The position numbers were made by a program, and so were the translations under genes. The notes under the pieces are model-generated. The model was given only the letters and a program-made list of their open reading frames with translations, was not told the origin of the DNA and ran no database searches. Below, in pieces: positions 1-4,849 of a DNA stretch of 6,388 nucleotides (positions within the stretch are counted from its first letter, which is position 1; the number at the start of each line of letters is the position of its first letter). Source of the stretch: JADJLQ01 sp034439915 (GTDB taxonomy: Bacteria; Bacteroidota; Bacteroidia; Chitinophagales; Saprospiraceae); NCBI GenBank assembly GCA_034439915.1, contig JAWXBI010000321.1, positions 1-6,388 on the forward strand, given 5' to 3'.

Positions 1-107
1 ACTACATCTTGTGGGTTGAGCCCGCCGCCCACATTGACACTGGCCGCCAGCGTGTAGGTATTTTCGATACGTACTATACTGGGTTCGACACGTTCATCGG
101 TTGTCCA
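1..107 (-). other. GC-rich open frame at left edge, probably coding but out of frame with the adjacent M23 gene
   Basis: Read on the minus strand, the frame with codon ends at 107, 104 ... 5 is open from just after a stop at 108-110 to the window edge. It gives a protein-like stretch ending LAASVNVGGGLNPQDVV. No start codon is visible in it. It overlaps the 3' end of the M23-type gene (stop at 74-76) in a different frame, and the DNA is clearly richer in G+C than the M23 gene. It may be the continuation of a longer M23 protein after a 1- or 2-base frameshift near 74-80, or part of a different gene. I do not recognise the family, and so short a stretch could be open by chance. Confidence 0.3.
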
Positions 108-625
108 TTACAGGTTACCGAAATACCAGTTGTAGTTGAAAATGCGCGACAATTCACGAGGTCAATAATAACTAAGTAGGTATTACCATTTAATGAAACT
201 TCATCTAAGCGAAATCCACTATTTACCCGAGGCAAATTCCCATTTGAGAAAATATGAAGAAAACTAAGCCTCGTTTGAGGTAAATTTTGGCTTGGGTTAT
301 TCGGATCAGGTAAAGCATCCAATTCAATTTCAAGAATCCCAATTGATTCTAAACTTGGATTGACAATCCTCACTATAGTCCCACCGGTCGGTGCTGCTAA
401 AATTACGTTGGTAGCGCCTATCGGGGAAATATCAACCCCCCTGTGAAATCTTGTACCTCCTGGTGCATTTCGAGTTCCATAGTTACTGGTAACGTCAGAA
501 GCGGTTGCGGCAGTAATATTATTAAATGTATTGTTCTGAAACCTACCCCACATGAAGTTTTGAGCATTAATATTTATTACGCCTAGTATAGATATCAGAC
601 AAATAGTAAAAAGGATGCTTTTCAT
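74..625 (-). CDS. Secreted M23-type (LytM-like) peptidase domain protein, first copy, possibly shortened at its C-terminus
   Basis: This 183-residue protein has an N-terminal signal peptide (about residues 1-21: basic start, hydrophobic core, then INAQ). The ATG at 623-625 was chosen because the signal peptide starts there; the frame is open further upstream to 781, but that extension looks unlike a protein. Residues 46-85 match the start of an M23 metallopeptidase domain: GTR, then GGTRFHRGVDI with H61 and D65 in the zinc-binding HxxxD position, then an AAPTGGTIV strand. H124 in SFLH fits the catalytic-histidine position (usually YxH). The final HxH motif, which supplies another zinc ligand, is absent, so activity is doubtful unless the protein once continued past the stop at 74-76. 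M23 enzymes cut peptide cross-links in cell-wall peptidoglycan or in other proteins; some members are inactive. It lies 106 bp downstream of protein A on the same strand, probably in one transcription unit, and resembles the M23 gene at 4295-4819. Confidence 0.75.
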   Translation of the reverse strand: MKSILFTICLISILGVININAQNFMWGRFQNNTFNNITAATASDVTSNYGTRNAPGGTRFHRGVDISPIGATNVILAAPTGGTIVRIVNPSLESIGILEIELDALPDPNNPSQNLPQTRLSFLHIFSNGNLPRVNSGFRLDEVSLNGNTYLVIIDLVNCRAFSTTTGISVTCNGQPMNVSNPV

Positions 626-657
626 AGTTATTAAGGTTAATGGCATAGAAATGACCT

Positions 658-673
658 TCGAGTATAAACTCGA
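658..673 (-). promoter_or_regulatory. Perfect inverted repeat between protein A and the M23 gene
   Basis: The arms TCGAGT (658-663) and ACTCGA (668-673) can form a 6-bp stem with a 4-base loop, about 33 bp upstream of the M23 start. No T-run follows on the minus strand, so it is not a convincing terminator. It could be an intercistronic RNA hairpin or a protein-binding palindrome. Function is not shown by the sequence. Confidence 0.3.
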
Positions 674-731
674 TTTAGGTTTTCTGCGAATAGAAAATTG
701 GTGAAAATAAAGTTGAAAACTACAGATTAAC

Positions 732-1748
732 CTAGTAAGAAAAACTTTCGAATTGCTTAGGATTTTCCAGAACACCTTCAAATTGAAGAAAGGAGCGAAC
801 AGGAAAAATTGCTTTCCTGCTATTTTCCCTGTCTTTCTTATATAATTTTGTGTAATATTTTCTATCGTATGGATCTACATACAGGCGGATACAAATTGAG
901 GCCCAAGGGCTTCCTATGGTCGCCTGAAAATAGCCGTCCGCAAATAAAACGCTTCCTGGAAAGAAATCGTTCTTCGGTTCATACGTTGAAATATAATCTA
1001 TTTTCCCCGATCGCAAATCAGCAATAGCAACGCCATCCGGTACGTTATTATGCCCTTCATCCCAAAGATAGGTATATGAATAAGAGCACATCAGGAAATT
1101 CCCGTCATCGGAAACAGTAGCATAATCTATAATTTTATCGGGAAAAAGTATTTCTTTATAAATGGCCCCCATATAATTATAAATGGTAATATAAGAACAA
1201 TCTAACAAAGCATTACCATATCCATCCGTCTCTTCGGCGGAATAATCAAGTACCCTGGCCGTTTCAATATGAATTAAATACTTTCTTTTAGGCATCGAAA
1301 TAAATGGCCGCGTATCAGATACCGGACCAATTATCACATCTGCCCTTTCAGGGGATTTTACAATTATTCCCAATTTTTTCAATGAATTAAGTTCGGCAAT
1401 TACCTTGGGTTGAAGCCCTTTTGTTCCGGGTTTAGCTGTTGGTAGTCGCTCCAATGTATGAAATGCGTCGGTCACTGTATCATTTAGTGCATTAAGTTTA
1501 TGCATTGGATGCCGGGATTCAAACTGATCATCCCTGAGTTTTTTAACTACGCTCCCTGAATCATCATAAAAAGTGTATTCAATAAATGCTCCACCCATAT
1601 ATACATCCATAGTTATGGTGGAAGTTGGCGGGTCCTTTTCCTTGTTGTTTTCGGCTTCTTGTGCCCGACATTTAGAAGATGTTTGTATCAATATTAAGAT
1701 ACTAAAAAACAGAAGGCGATGTATACCCTTATTCGAAAAATTTTTCAT
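732..1748 (-). CDS. Secreted protein of unknown family (protein A), paralogue of protein B at 4850-5887
   Basis: This 338-residue protein starts at the ATG at 1746-1748, where a signal peptide begins (MKNFSNKG, hydrophobic residues about 11-22, likely cut after CRAQ near residue 30). A cysteine at 27 is preceded by SSK, which is a poor lipobox, so ordinary export is more likely than lipidation. The frame is open upstream to 1907, but that stretch lies inside a repeat and is not protein-like. No known domain is recognised. Residues 212-250 (VSDDGNFLM ... AIADLRSGK) look like a beta-propeller blade, an inference from pattern only. Shared with protein B are Y-x-F ... VVKKL ... Q ... S ... PM (residues 58-82), the SDDGNF block, and VDPYDRKYYT (residues 291-300). 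It sits between an HTH gene 110 bp upstream and an M23-type gene 106 bp downstream, all on the minus strand, and probably works with the latter in the envelope or outside the cell. Confidence 0.8.
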   Translation of the reverse strand: MKNFSNKGIHRLLFFSILILIQTSSKCRAQEAENNKEKDPPTSTITMDVYMGGAFIEYTFYDDSGSVVKKLRDDQFESRHPMHKLNALNDTVTDAFHTLERLPTAKPGTKGLQPKVIAELNSLKKLGIIVKSPERADVIIGPVSDTRPFISMPKRKYLIHIETARVLDYSAEETDGYGNALLDCSYITIYNYMGAIYKEILFPDKIIDYATVSDDGNFLMCSYSYTYLWDEGHNNVPDGVAIADLRSGKIDYISTYEPKNDFFPGSVLFADGYFQATIGSPWASICIRLYVDPYDRKYYTKLYKKDRENSRKAIFPVRSFLQFEGVLENPKQFESFSY

Positions 1749-1849
1749 ATTATCAGGCTTGTTGCGGTGAGTGGCTTTTGTGATAAACGTATCATTTTTT
1801 GTATTTGCTATTAGCGTATCCGCTGACAACCATCTGAATAATGACAGAA

Positions 1850-1857
1850 CAAAAGTA
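1850..1857 (-). promoter_or_regulatory. Candidate Bacteroidota -7 element (TACTTTTG) for the protein A transcription unit
   Basis: On the minus strand TACTTTTG fits the TAnnTTTG consensus of the primary sigma factor of Bacteroidota. No TTTG was found at the expected -33 distance. It would start transcription near 1843, giving a leader of roughly 95 bases before protein A. The same octamer occurs at the matching place in the second repeat copy (6095-6102), upstream of protein B. Confidence 0.35.
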
Positions 1858-1858
1858 C

Positions 1859-2101
1859 CTACTCCTTTTGATATGGAGCCGTGCCAATGTGTCCCAATCC
1901 GTCCCAATGTGTCCCATCGGATGCATCGAACCCCGGCAAGGGCGGGAACCCCAGCCGAATGCGGAGTGCATGCTCGGCTTTTGGGCTGAGCAATTTCGGC
2001 GTAGTGGCGATGCCATGCTTCTTCAGGAGGCGGTAAAAAGAGGATTTGGAGAGGCCGAGTTCGCTGATGAACTGGCGTTTTGTTTTGAATTGAGGTCGCA
2101 T
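1859..2101 (-). CDS. Small helix-turn-helix protein, putative DNA-binding regulator
   Basis: This 80-residue protein has residues KTKRQFISELGLSKSSFYRL (6-25) that read as a helix-turn-helix, followed by a basic helix KKHG and a second helical stretch LLSPKAEHALRIRLG (37-51). This is typical of small Bacteroidota proteins with a Fis- or transposase-like HTH. The ATG at 2099-2101 is preferred. A GTG at 2132-2134 would add 11 residues, but the candidate promoter's -7 element overlaps that codon. The C-terminal tail (about 59-80) is low in character because it is written in a 10-bp-period repeat tract. The gene lies 110 bp upstream of protein A on the same strand and may regulate that cassette or itself. 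A truncated copy of its 3' part is at 6104-6272. A transposon-derived origin cannot be excluded. Confidence 0.6.
   Translation of the reverse strand: MRPQFKTKRQFISELGLSKSSFYRLLKKHGIATTPKLLSPKAEHALRIRLGFPPLPGFDASDGTHWDGLGHIGTAPYQKE
1884..1913. repeat. Three tandem 10-bp units inside the HTH gene's 3' end
   Basis: The units CCAATGTGTC, CCAATCCGTC and CCAATGTGTC follow each other without gaps. On the minus strand the pattern can be read as GGGAC plus five bases, with a fourth, weaker unit (GGCACGGCTC) beyond. The period is close to one helical turn, as expected for stacked binding sites. The tract also encodes the repetitive HTH-protein tail (HWDGLGHIG). The identical tract occurs at 6129-6158. 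Confidence 0.6.
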
Positions 2102-2133
2102 AACTGAAGTGATGATGTTTGTGTGAGGTTGCA

Positions 2134-2161
2134 CAAATATATCTATTCAGCGTATTTCAAA
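2134..2161 (-). promoter_or_regulatory. Candidate promoter of the HTH gene
   Basis: On the minus strand TATATTTG (2141-2134) is a perfect TAnnTTTG -7 element, and TTTG (2161-2158) lies 16 bp upstream, slightly short of the usual -33/-7 spacing in Bacteroidota. Transcription would start near 2127, about 26 bases before the ATG at 2101. Together with the rightward abiE promoter this makes 2135-2602 a divergent intergenic region. Confidence 0.5.
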
Positions 2162-2194
2162 GAAGTCAATCTAGCGAAACTATATGAATGGCAA

Positions 2195-2221
2195 GAATAC
2201 GTAGGCGCTCCGCTCGTATTC
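2195..2221. repeat. Short inverted repeat in the divergent intergenic region
   Basis: GAATACG (2195-2201) and CGTATTC (2215-2221) are perfect inverted repeats with a 13-base spacer. A further 7-bp pair, GAGGCGG (2235-2241) and CCGCCTC (2247-2253), follows and overlaps the left arm of the larger foldback. These may be parts of one degenerate palindromic repeat. No function is evident. Confidence 0.35.
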
Positions 2222-2248
2222 GGATGTAGCGTAAGAGGCGGCCTCTCC

Positions 2249-2340
2249 GCCTCGGCAGGTGTTCAGCTCTCTCTTTCAACCGCCGCCCCAGCGCCGCGCG
2301 TGGTGGCGGTTGAAAGGGAGGGCTGAACACCTGGCGAGGC
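2249..2340. repeat. Large GC-rich foldback: 36-bp arms around a 20-base loop
   Basis: The left arm (2249-2284) starts GCCTCGGCAGGTGTTCAGC and the right arm (2305-2340) ends GCTGAACACCTGGCGAGGC. The arms are complementary over 36 bp with three mismatches. The right arm ends two bases before repeat R1. Such a structure suits a palindromic repeat element, a non-autonomous mobile hairpin, or a barrier to read-through between divergent units. No T-tract follows, so a standard terminator is not supported. No intact copy was seen elsewhere in the window. Confidence 0.75.
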
Positions 2341-2341
2341 A

Positions 2342-2481
2342 AAGATTCAATTGATTGACAAAGTGTTTCCTGTGAAGGATGCATCCTGCTCTACCTTTGC
2401 GGCAGGTCGAAAAAGACACTGCCGCGGCGGGGGGCGTGAGTAAATGAGTAGAGGGGCAAGACCTGCCGCGGCGGAAAGTGC
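2342..2481. repeat. 140-bp direct repeat R1, left flank of the abiE module
   Basis: R1 matches R2 (4290-4430) in the same orientation with three substitutions and one single-base length difference (~97 % identity). It holds a 10-bp palindrome GGATGCATCC, two copies of CTGCCGCGGCGG (2419-2430 and 2463-2474), and a hairpin of GCGGCAGGTC (2399-2408) with GAC-A-CTGCCGC (2415-2425) around GAAAAA. The same left arm is also perfectly complementary to GACCTGCCGC (2460-2469), so two mutually exclusive folds are possible. Reading frames inside it are open by composition and not protein-like. There are no terminal inverted repeats, so it does not look like a standard insertion sequence. Confidence 0.9.
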
Positions 2482-2537
2482 GGATGGGGAATTGGAGCAG
2501 GTATGAAAAAGCGGGGAGAATAAAAAATATACAAAAC

Positions 2538-2564
2538 AACTGCTTATCAAATCAAAAAGCAGTT
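2538..2564 (+). promoter_or_regulatory. Inverted repeat upstream of abiEi, candidate AbiEi operator
   Basis: AACTGCTT (2538-2545) and AAGCAGTT (2557-2564) are perfect inverted repeats with an 11-base AT-rich spacer, ending 16 bp before the -7 element of the abiE promoter. Studied AbiEi antitoxins repress their own promoter by binding inverted repeats with their winged-helix domain. The position fits, but binding here is an inference. Confidence 0.5.
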
Positions 2565-2580
2565 ACTTTGTAAAAAATGG

Positions 2581-2588
2581 TATCTTTG
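2581..2588 (+). promoter_or_regulatory. -7 element of the abiE promoter (TATCTTTG)
   Basis: TATCTTTG is a perfect Bacteroidota -7 match, 14 bases before the abiEi ATG. Transcription would start near 2594-2596, leaving an almost leaderless message. A TTTG at 2567-2570 is too close to serve as the -33 element; none was found at the normal distance, so the promoter may be weak or depend on a regulator. Confidence 0.6.
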
Positions 2589-2602
2589 CCTCAAAATCAC
2601 AT

Positions 2603-3196
2603 ATGGATGAAAAATTTTCTGTGGCAGCGCAATTATTCGAGGAACACAATGGCATCGTAGGTGTGCAGGAGTTGTTGCAACATGGCTTGTCCTATTACCA
2701 CTTGAACCAGCTTTTGGCAGATGCGGTCATCGTCAAACTCAAAAGAGGCGTGTATAAATGGGCGGCGTCCGAAACGAACGAGTTGGCAGAAGTGGCCCGG
2801 ATTGTTCCCAAGGGGGTGTTTTGTTTATTGTCTGCTGCTTTTCATCACGGTTTGACCACCTCTATTCCTGCCGAGCACCACCTTGCCATTCCTGACGAGC
2901 AAAAGGTCGCCTTGCCCGATTATCCACCGATAAAACGCTATTATTGGAACAAAACACCTTATGCTTTGGGAATAACTACCGTCGAGGTAGCGGGCGGTCA
3001 GATAAAAATCTATGATTTGGAAAAAACAGTTTGTGACGTAATCCGGCACCGCAACAAACTTGGTTTTGAGGTTTTGAAAGAGATTTTAAAAAATTATTTG
3101 GACAGAAAAGACCGCAACCTCCATCGCCTGCACGAATATTCCAAGGCACTCAATATATTCAACAAAGTAGATGAACTGATCAAGGTTTTACTATGA
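2603..3196 (+). CDS. abiEi: AbiEi antitoxin of a type IV (AbiE) toxin-antitoxin system
   Basis: This 197-residue protein has the AbiEi layout. The N-terminal winged helix spans about residues 5-55 (GIVGVQELLQHGLS, then HLNQLLADAVIVKLKRGVY). The AbiEi core follows, with GVFCLLSAAFHHGLTT (71-86) and the diagnostic IYDLEKTVCDVIRHRNKLG (136-154). The C-terminal helical part (155-197) is complete. In studied systems AbiEi neutralises the toxin without forming a stable complex with it and represses the abiE promoter through its winged helix; the 2538-2564 inverted repeat is the likely site. The ATG at 2603 sits right behind a consensus -7 element and gives a full-length protein. The stop overlaps the toxin start as ATGA, so the two are translationally coupled. 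Sequence and length look intact. Confidence 0.95.
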   Translation: MDEKFSVAAQLFEEHNGIVGVQELLQHGLSYYHLNQLLADAVIVKLKRGVYKWAASETNELAEVARIVPKGVFCLLSAAFHHGLTTSIPAEHHLAIPDEQKVALPDYPPIKRYYWNKTPYALGITTVEVAGGQIKIYDLEKTVCDVIRHRNKLGFEVLKEILKNYLDRKDRNLHRLHEYSKALNIFNKVDELIKVLL

Positions 3197-4059
3197 AAAA
3201 TTCGATACCCTCCATTCAAGCGCGGTTGAAAAACATTGCAAAAAAAGAGAAAAAGGCTTTCCAAATCCTGCTAATCCGCTATTTCACAGAGCGGCTGATA
3301 TACAGACTATCTGTTTCGTCATATAAAAAGCATTTTTGCCTGAAAGGTGGCGCCTTATTATATGCCTATGAACGAGAGTCCAGCCGCCCGACCATGGATT
3401 TGGATTTGCTCGGCTTACGTATTTCCAACGACCACACGCAATTGAGGGCTGTTTTCCAGGAGATTTGCCAAATTGACTGCCAAGAAGACGGCATCTTATT
3501 TTTGTACGAATCCATTGTGACAAGTGAAATCCGCAAAGAGGGCAGGTACTCGGGTGTTCGGCTCAAAATTGACGGACGGCTGGGCAATATCCGGCAGATG
3601 TCTCAAATAGATATTGGTTTTGGGGATGTCGTGACCCCGGCTCCTGTTGAAATGACCTATCCGACCTTGTTGCCATTGCCAGAACCCAAAATTCTGGCGT
3701 ATTCGATAGAAACCGTGATTGCCGAAAAATTTGAAGCAATGATCAGTTTGGCAGCACAAAATTCGAGAATGAAGGATTTTTACGACGTTTTTTGGCTTTT
3801 GCAAAATAAACACCTCCAAGAAGAAGTCTTGGCCGAGGCCATTCAAAACACCTTCGCCCAACGTGAAACACTATTTCAGAAAAACCATGTGGTCTTCGAA
3901 GAAGAATTTGGTTCCAATCCAAAACGGCATGTGGAATGGCAAGCGTTTTTGAAAAAAATGAACAGATATATTGTAGTTGATTCATTAGACTTTAAACAGG
4001 TGATGTCCATGATTGTGGAGCGGCTGCAACCGATTTTTAAAAAATTAAGTGATGGATAA
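3193..4059 (+). CDS. abiEii: AbiEii toxin, nucleotidyltransferase
   Basis: This 288-residue protein belongs to the AbiEii/AbiGii nucleotidyltransferase family. The DNA polymerase beta-like active site is visible: KGG at 51-53, then RPTMDLDLLG with D69 and D71 as metal-binding aspartates. IDIGFGD follows at 139-145, then the family signature EKFEAMISLAAQNSRMKDFYD at 178-198 with K194 and D195. Family members block growth; AbiEii was reported to bind GTP, and related MenT toxins modify tRNA ends. Phage infection or loss of AbiEi would free the toxin and halt the host. It overlaps abiEi by four bases. One oddity is that an adjacent frame just past the stop (4053-4094) reads WIKLAEWLREFNED before its own stop, so the natural C-terminus may once have been 12-13 residues longer. 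The core is intact, so it is probably functional. Confidence 0.95.
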   Translation: MKNSIPSIQARLKNIAKKEKKAFQILLIRYFTERLIYRLSVSSYKKHFCLKGGALLYAYERESSRPTMDLDLLGLRISNDHTQLRAVFQEICQIDCQEDGILFLYESIVTSEIRKEGRYSGVRLKIDGRLGNIRQMSQIDIGFGDVVTPAPVEMTYPTLLPLPEPKILAYSIETVIAEKFEAMISLAAQNSRMKDFYDVFWLLQNKHLQEEVLAEAIQNTFAQRETLFQKNHVVFEEEFGSNPKRHVEWQAFLKKMNRYIVVDSLDFKQVMSMIVERLQPIFKKLSDG

Positions 4060-4289
4060 AATTGGCGGAGTGGCTGCGGGAATTTAATGAAGATTGAGCA
4101 GCAAGAAAAGCACGGTTTTGGGTCGCTTACAACCCCCAAGAATTTTTGTGCCTCGCCGGGTATTCCAACCCTTCCGCAAAGCCCAAGCCCGGAGCCGCAG
4201 CAGTGTCTCCGACCTGCTGCCACCGTATAGCACGGTCATCCATAAAAACCCGCCATCTTTGGCCTCCTGCTTTTTACCTGTAAATATCG
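4060..4289. other. GC-rich segment between abiEii and repeat R2, unassigned
   Basis: No convincing gene is seen on either strand; the open frames here run into repeat R2 and have repeat-like composition. It holds an inverted repeat GCAGCAG (4197-4203) / CTGCTGC (4214-4220) with a 10-base loop and no T-run, so it is at best a weak stop signal for abiEii. Bases 4151-4165 loosely resemble the left arm of the 2249-2340 foldback (GCCTCG-CxGGTxTTC), which may mark a decayed relative. Confidence 0.5.
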
Positions 4290-4430
4290 AAGATTCAATT
4301 GATTGACAAAGTGTTTCCTGTGAAGGACGCATCCTGCTCTACCTTTGCGGCAGGTCGAAAAAGACACTGCCGCGGCGGGGGGCTTGAGTAAATGAGTAGA
4401 GGGGGAAGACCTGCCGCGGCGGAAAAGTGC
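4290..4430. repeat. 141-bp direct repeat R2, right flank of the abiE module
   Basis: This is the second copy of R1 in direct orientation. Differences from R1 are T to C at 4328 (breaking the GGATGCATCC palindrome), G to T at 4384, C to G at 4406, and one extra A near 4423-4426. The alternative hairpin arms are unchanged (4347-4356, 4363-4373, 4408-4417). Its right end cuts into the second M23 gene. Recombination between R1 and R2 would remove 1948 bp including abiEi-abiEii and leave one repeat. Confidence 0.9.
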
Positions 4431-4819
4431 AAATAAACAAACTGGTTATTCCCTTTTGTAATTACTCTTTTATACGATTCATTTGCAATGGATATGTATT
4501 TTATTTTCGCTGATTCTATTGCTAATATTGCATCCCCATAGATGCTTGATCTAGGACGCATATCAATACCTTGATGAAAACGTGTGCCTCCAGTAACATT
4601 TCGTATTCCAAAGTCACTGGTTACATGCTCAGTATGTAATATATCTGGAATGTCATAAGTGAATAGAGATAATGAGCTATGATCATTTGCAATACCACAA
4701 CCATTACATTTTTGGTATTTTACAGACAGACCAATATTTGTCCAAAGTCCTGAATTAGTTTGGGCTACTAAAAGCATGGGGCTACTAAGGAAAGTAACCA
4801 TAAGATATAAAAATTTCAT
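4295..4819 (-). pseudogene. M23-type (LytM-like) secreted peptidase, second copy, truncated by repeat R2
   Basis: The open frame has 174 codons, but only about 130 residues are M23-derived. A signal peptide occupies residues 1-20 (MKFLYLMVTF ... LLVAQ). Residues 67-88 (HVTSDFGIRNVTGGTRFHQGIDM, shortened here) match the first M23 copy closely, with H82 and D86 as the zinc pair. Around H131 (YLHF), the catalytic-histidine position, the frame enters R2: the codon for H131 (4427-4429) already lies in the repeat. The last 42 residues (proline- and alanine-rich, from SAAAG to the end) are read from repeat sequence. The rest of the domain, including any HxH motif, is gone. The chimera may still be made and exported but should not be an active peptidase. 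It follows protein B by 30 bp and would be co-transcribed with it. Confidence 0.8.
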
Positions 4820-4849
4820 TTTATTAACAAAAATTTAAACTGTAATATA

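Larger units (their letters stand above)
1788..2027. repeat. 240-bp direct repeat, copy 1 (HTH-gene 3' part plus promoter region)
   Basis: This segment matches 6033-6272 without gaps; I count about 10 differences in 240 bases (~96 % identity), six of them clustered between 1829 and 1850. The match ends abruptly on both sides. It contains, on the minus strand, codons 26-80 of the HTH gene, its TAG stop, a 10-bp-period tandem tract and a TACTTTTG promoter-like element, and it ends 39 bp before the start codon of protein A. Of the four differences in the HTH-coding part, two are silent and two change residues (F52L and A74T), so there is no clear sign of selection on the protein. It could be a duplicated segment, a gene-conversion tract, or a mobile non-autonomous element. 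Confidence 0.9.

Noticed and set aside
1884..1913. CRISPR array
   Set aside because: The units are 10 bp with no spacers.
1792..2016. 74-residue minus-strand frame (MASPLRRNC...) present in both 240-bp repeat copies
   Set aside because: It overlaps the HTH gene in another frame; the HTH frame has a clear fold pattern and a promoter, while this one does not.
2249..2340. Foldback as a rho-independent terminator
   Set aside because: The stem is far longer than usual and neither side is followed by a T-run.
2342..2481. R1/R2 as terminal repeats of an insertion sequence
   Set aside because: They are direct repeats with no terminal inverted repeats, no obvious target-site duplication, and no transposase between them.
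2276..2550. Minus-strand open frames through R1 and the foldback
   Set aside because: They exist because of GC-rich repeat composition, use all frames alike, and give arginine/proline/serine-rich sequence with no domain.
3876..4332. Minus-strand frames opposite the abiEii 3' end and the 4060-4289 segment
   Set aside because: Shadows of abiEii and of repeat R2; the composition is not protein-like.
1919..4332. GATGCATC in both left-hand repeat copies versus GACGCATC in both right-hand copies
   Set aside because: A shared T/C difference in two unrelated repeat families is curious, but a single base in each is most likely chance.
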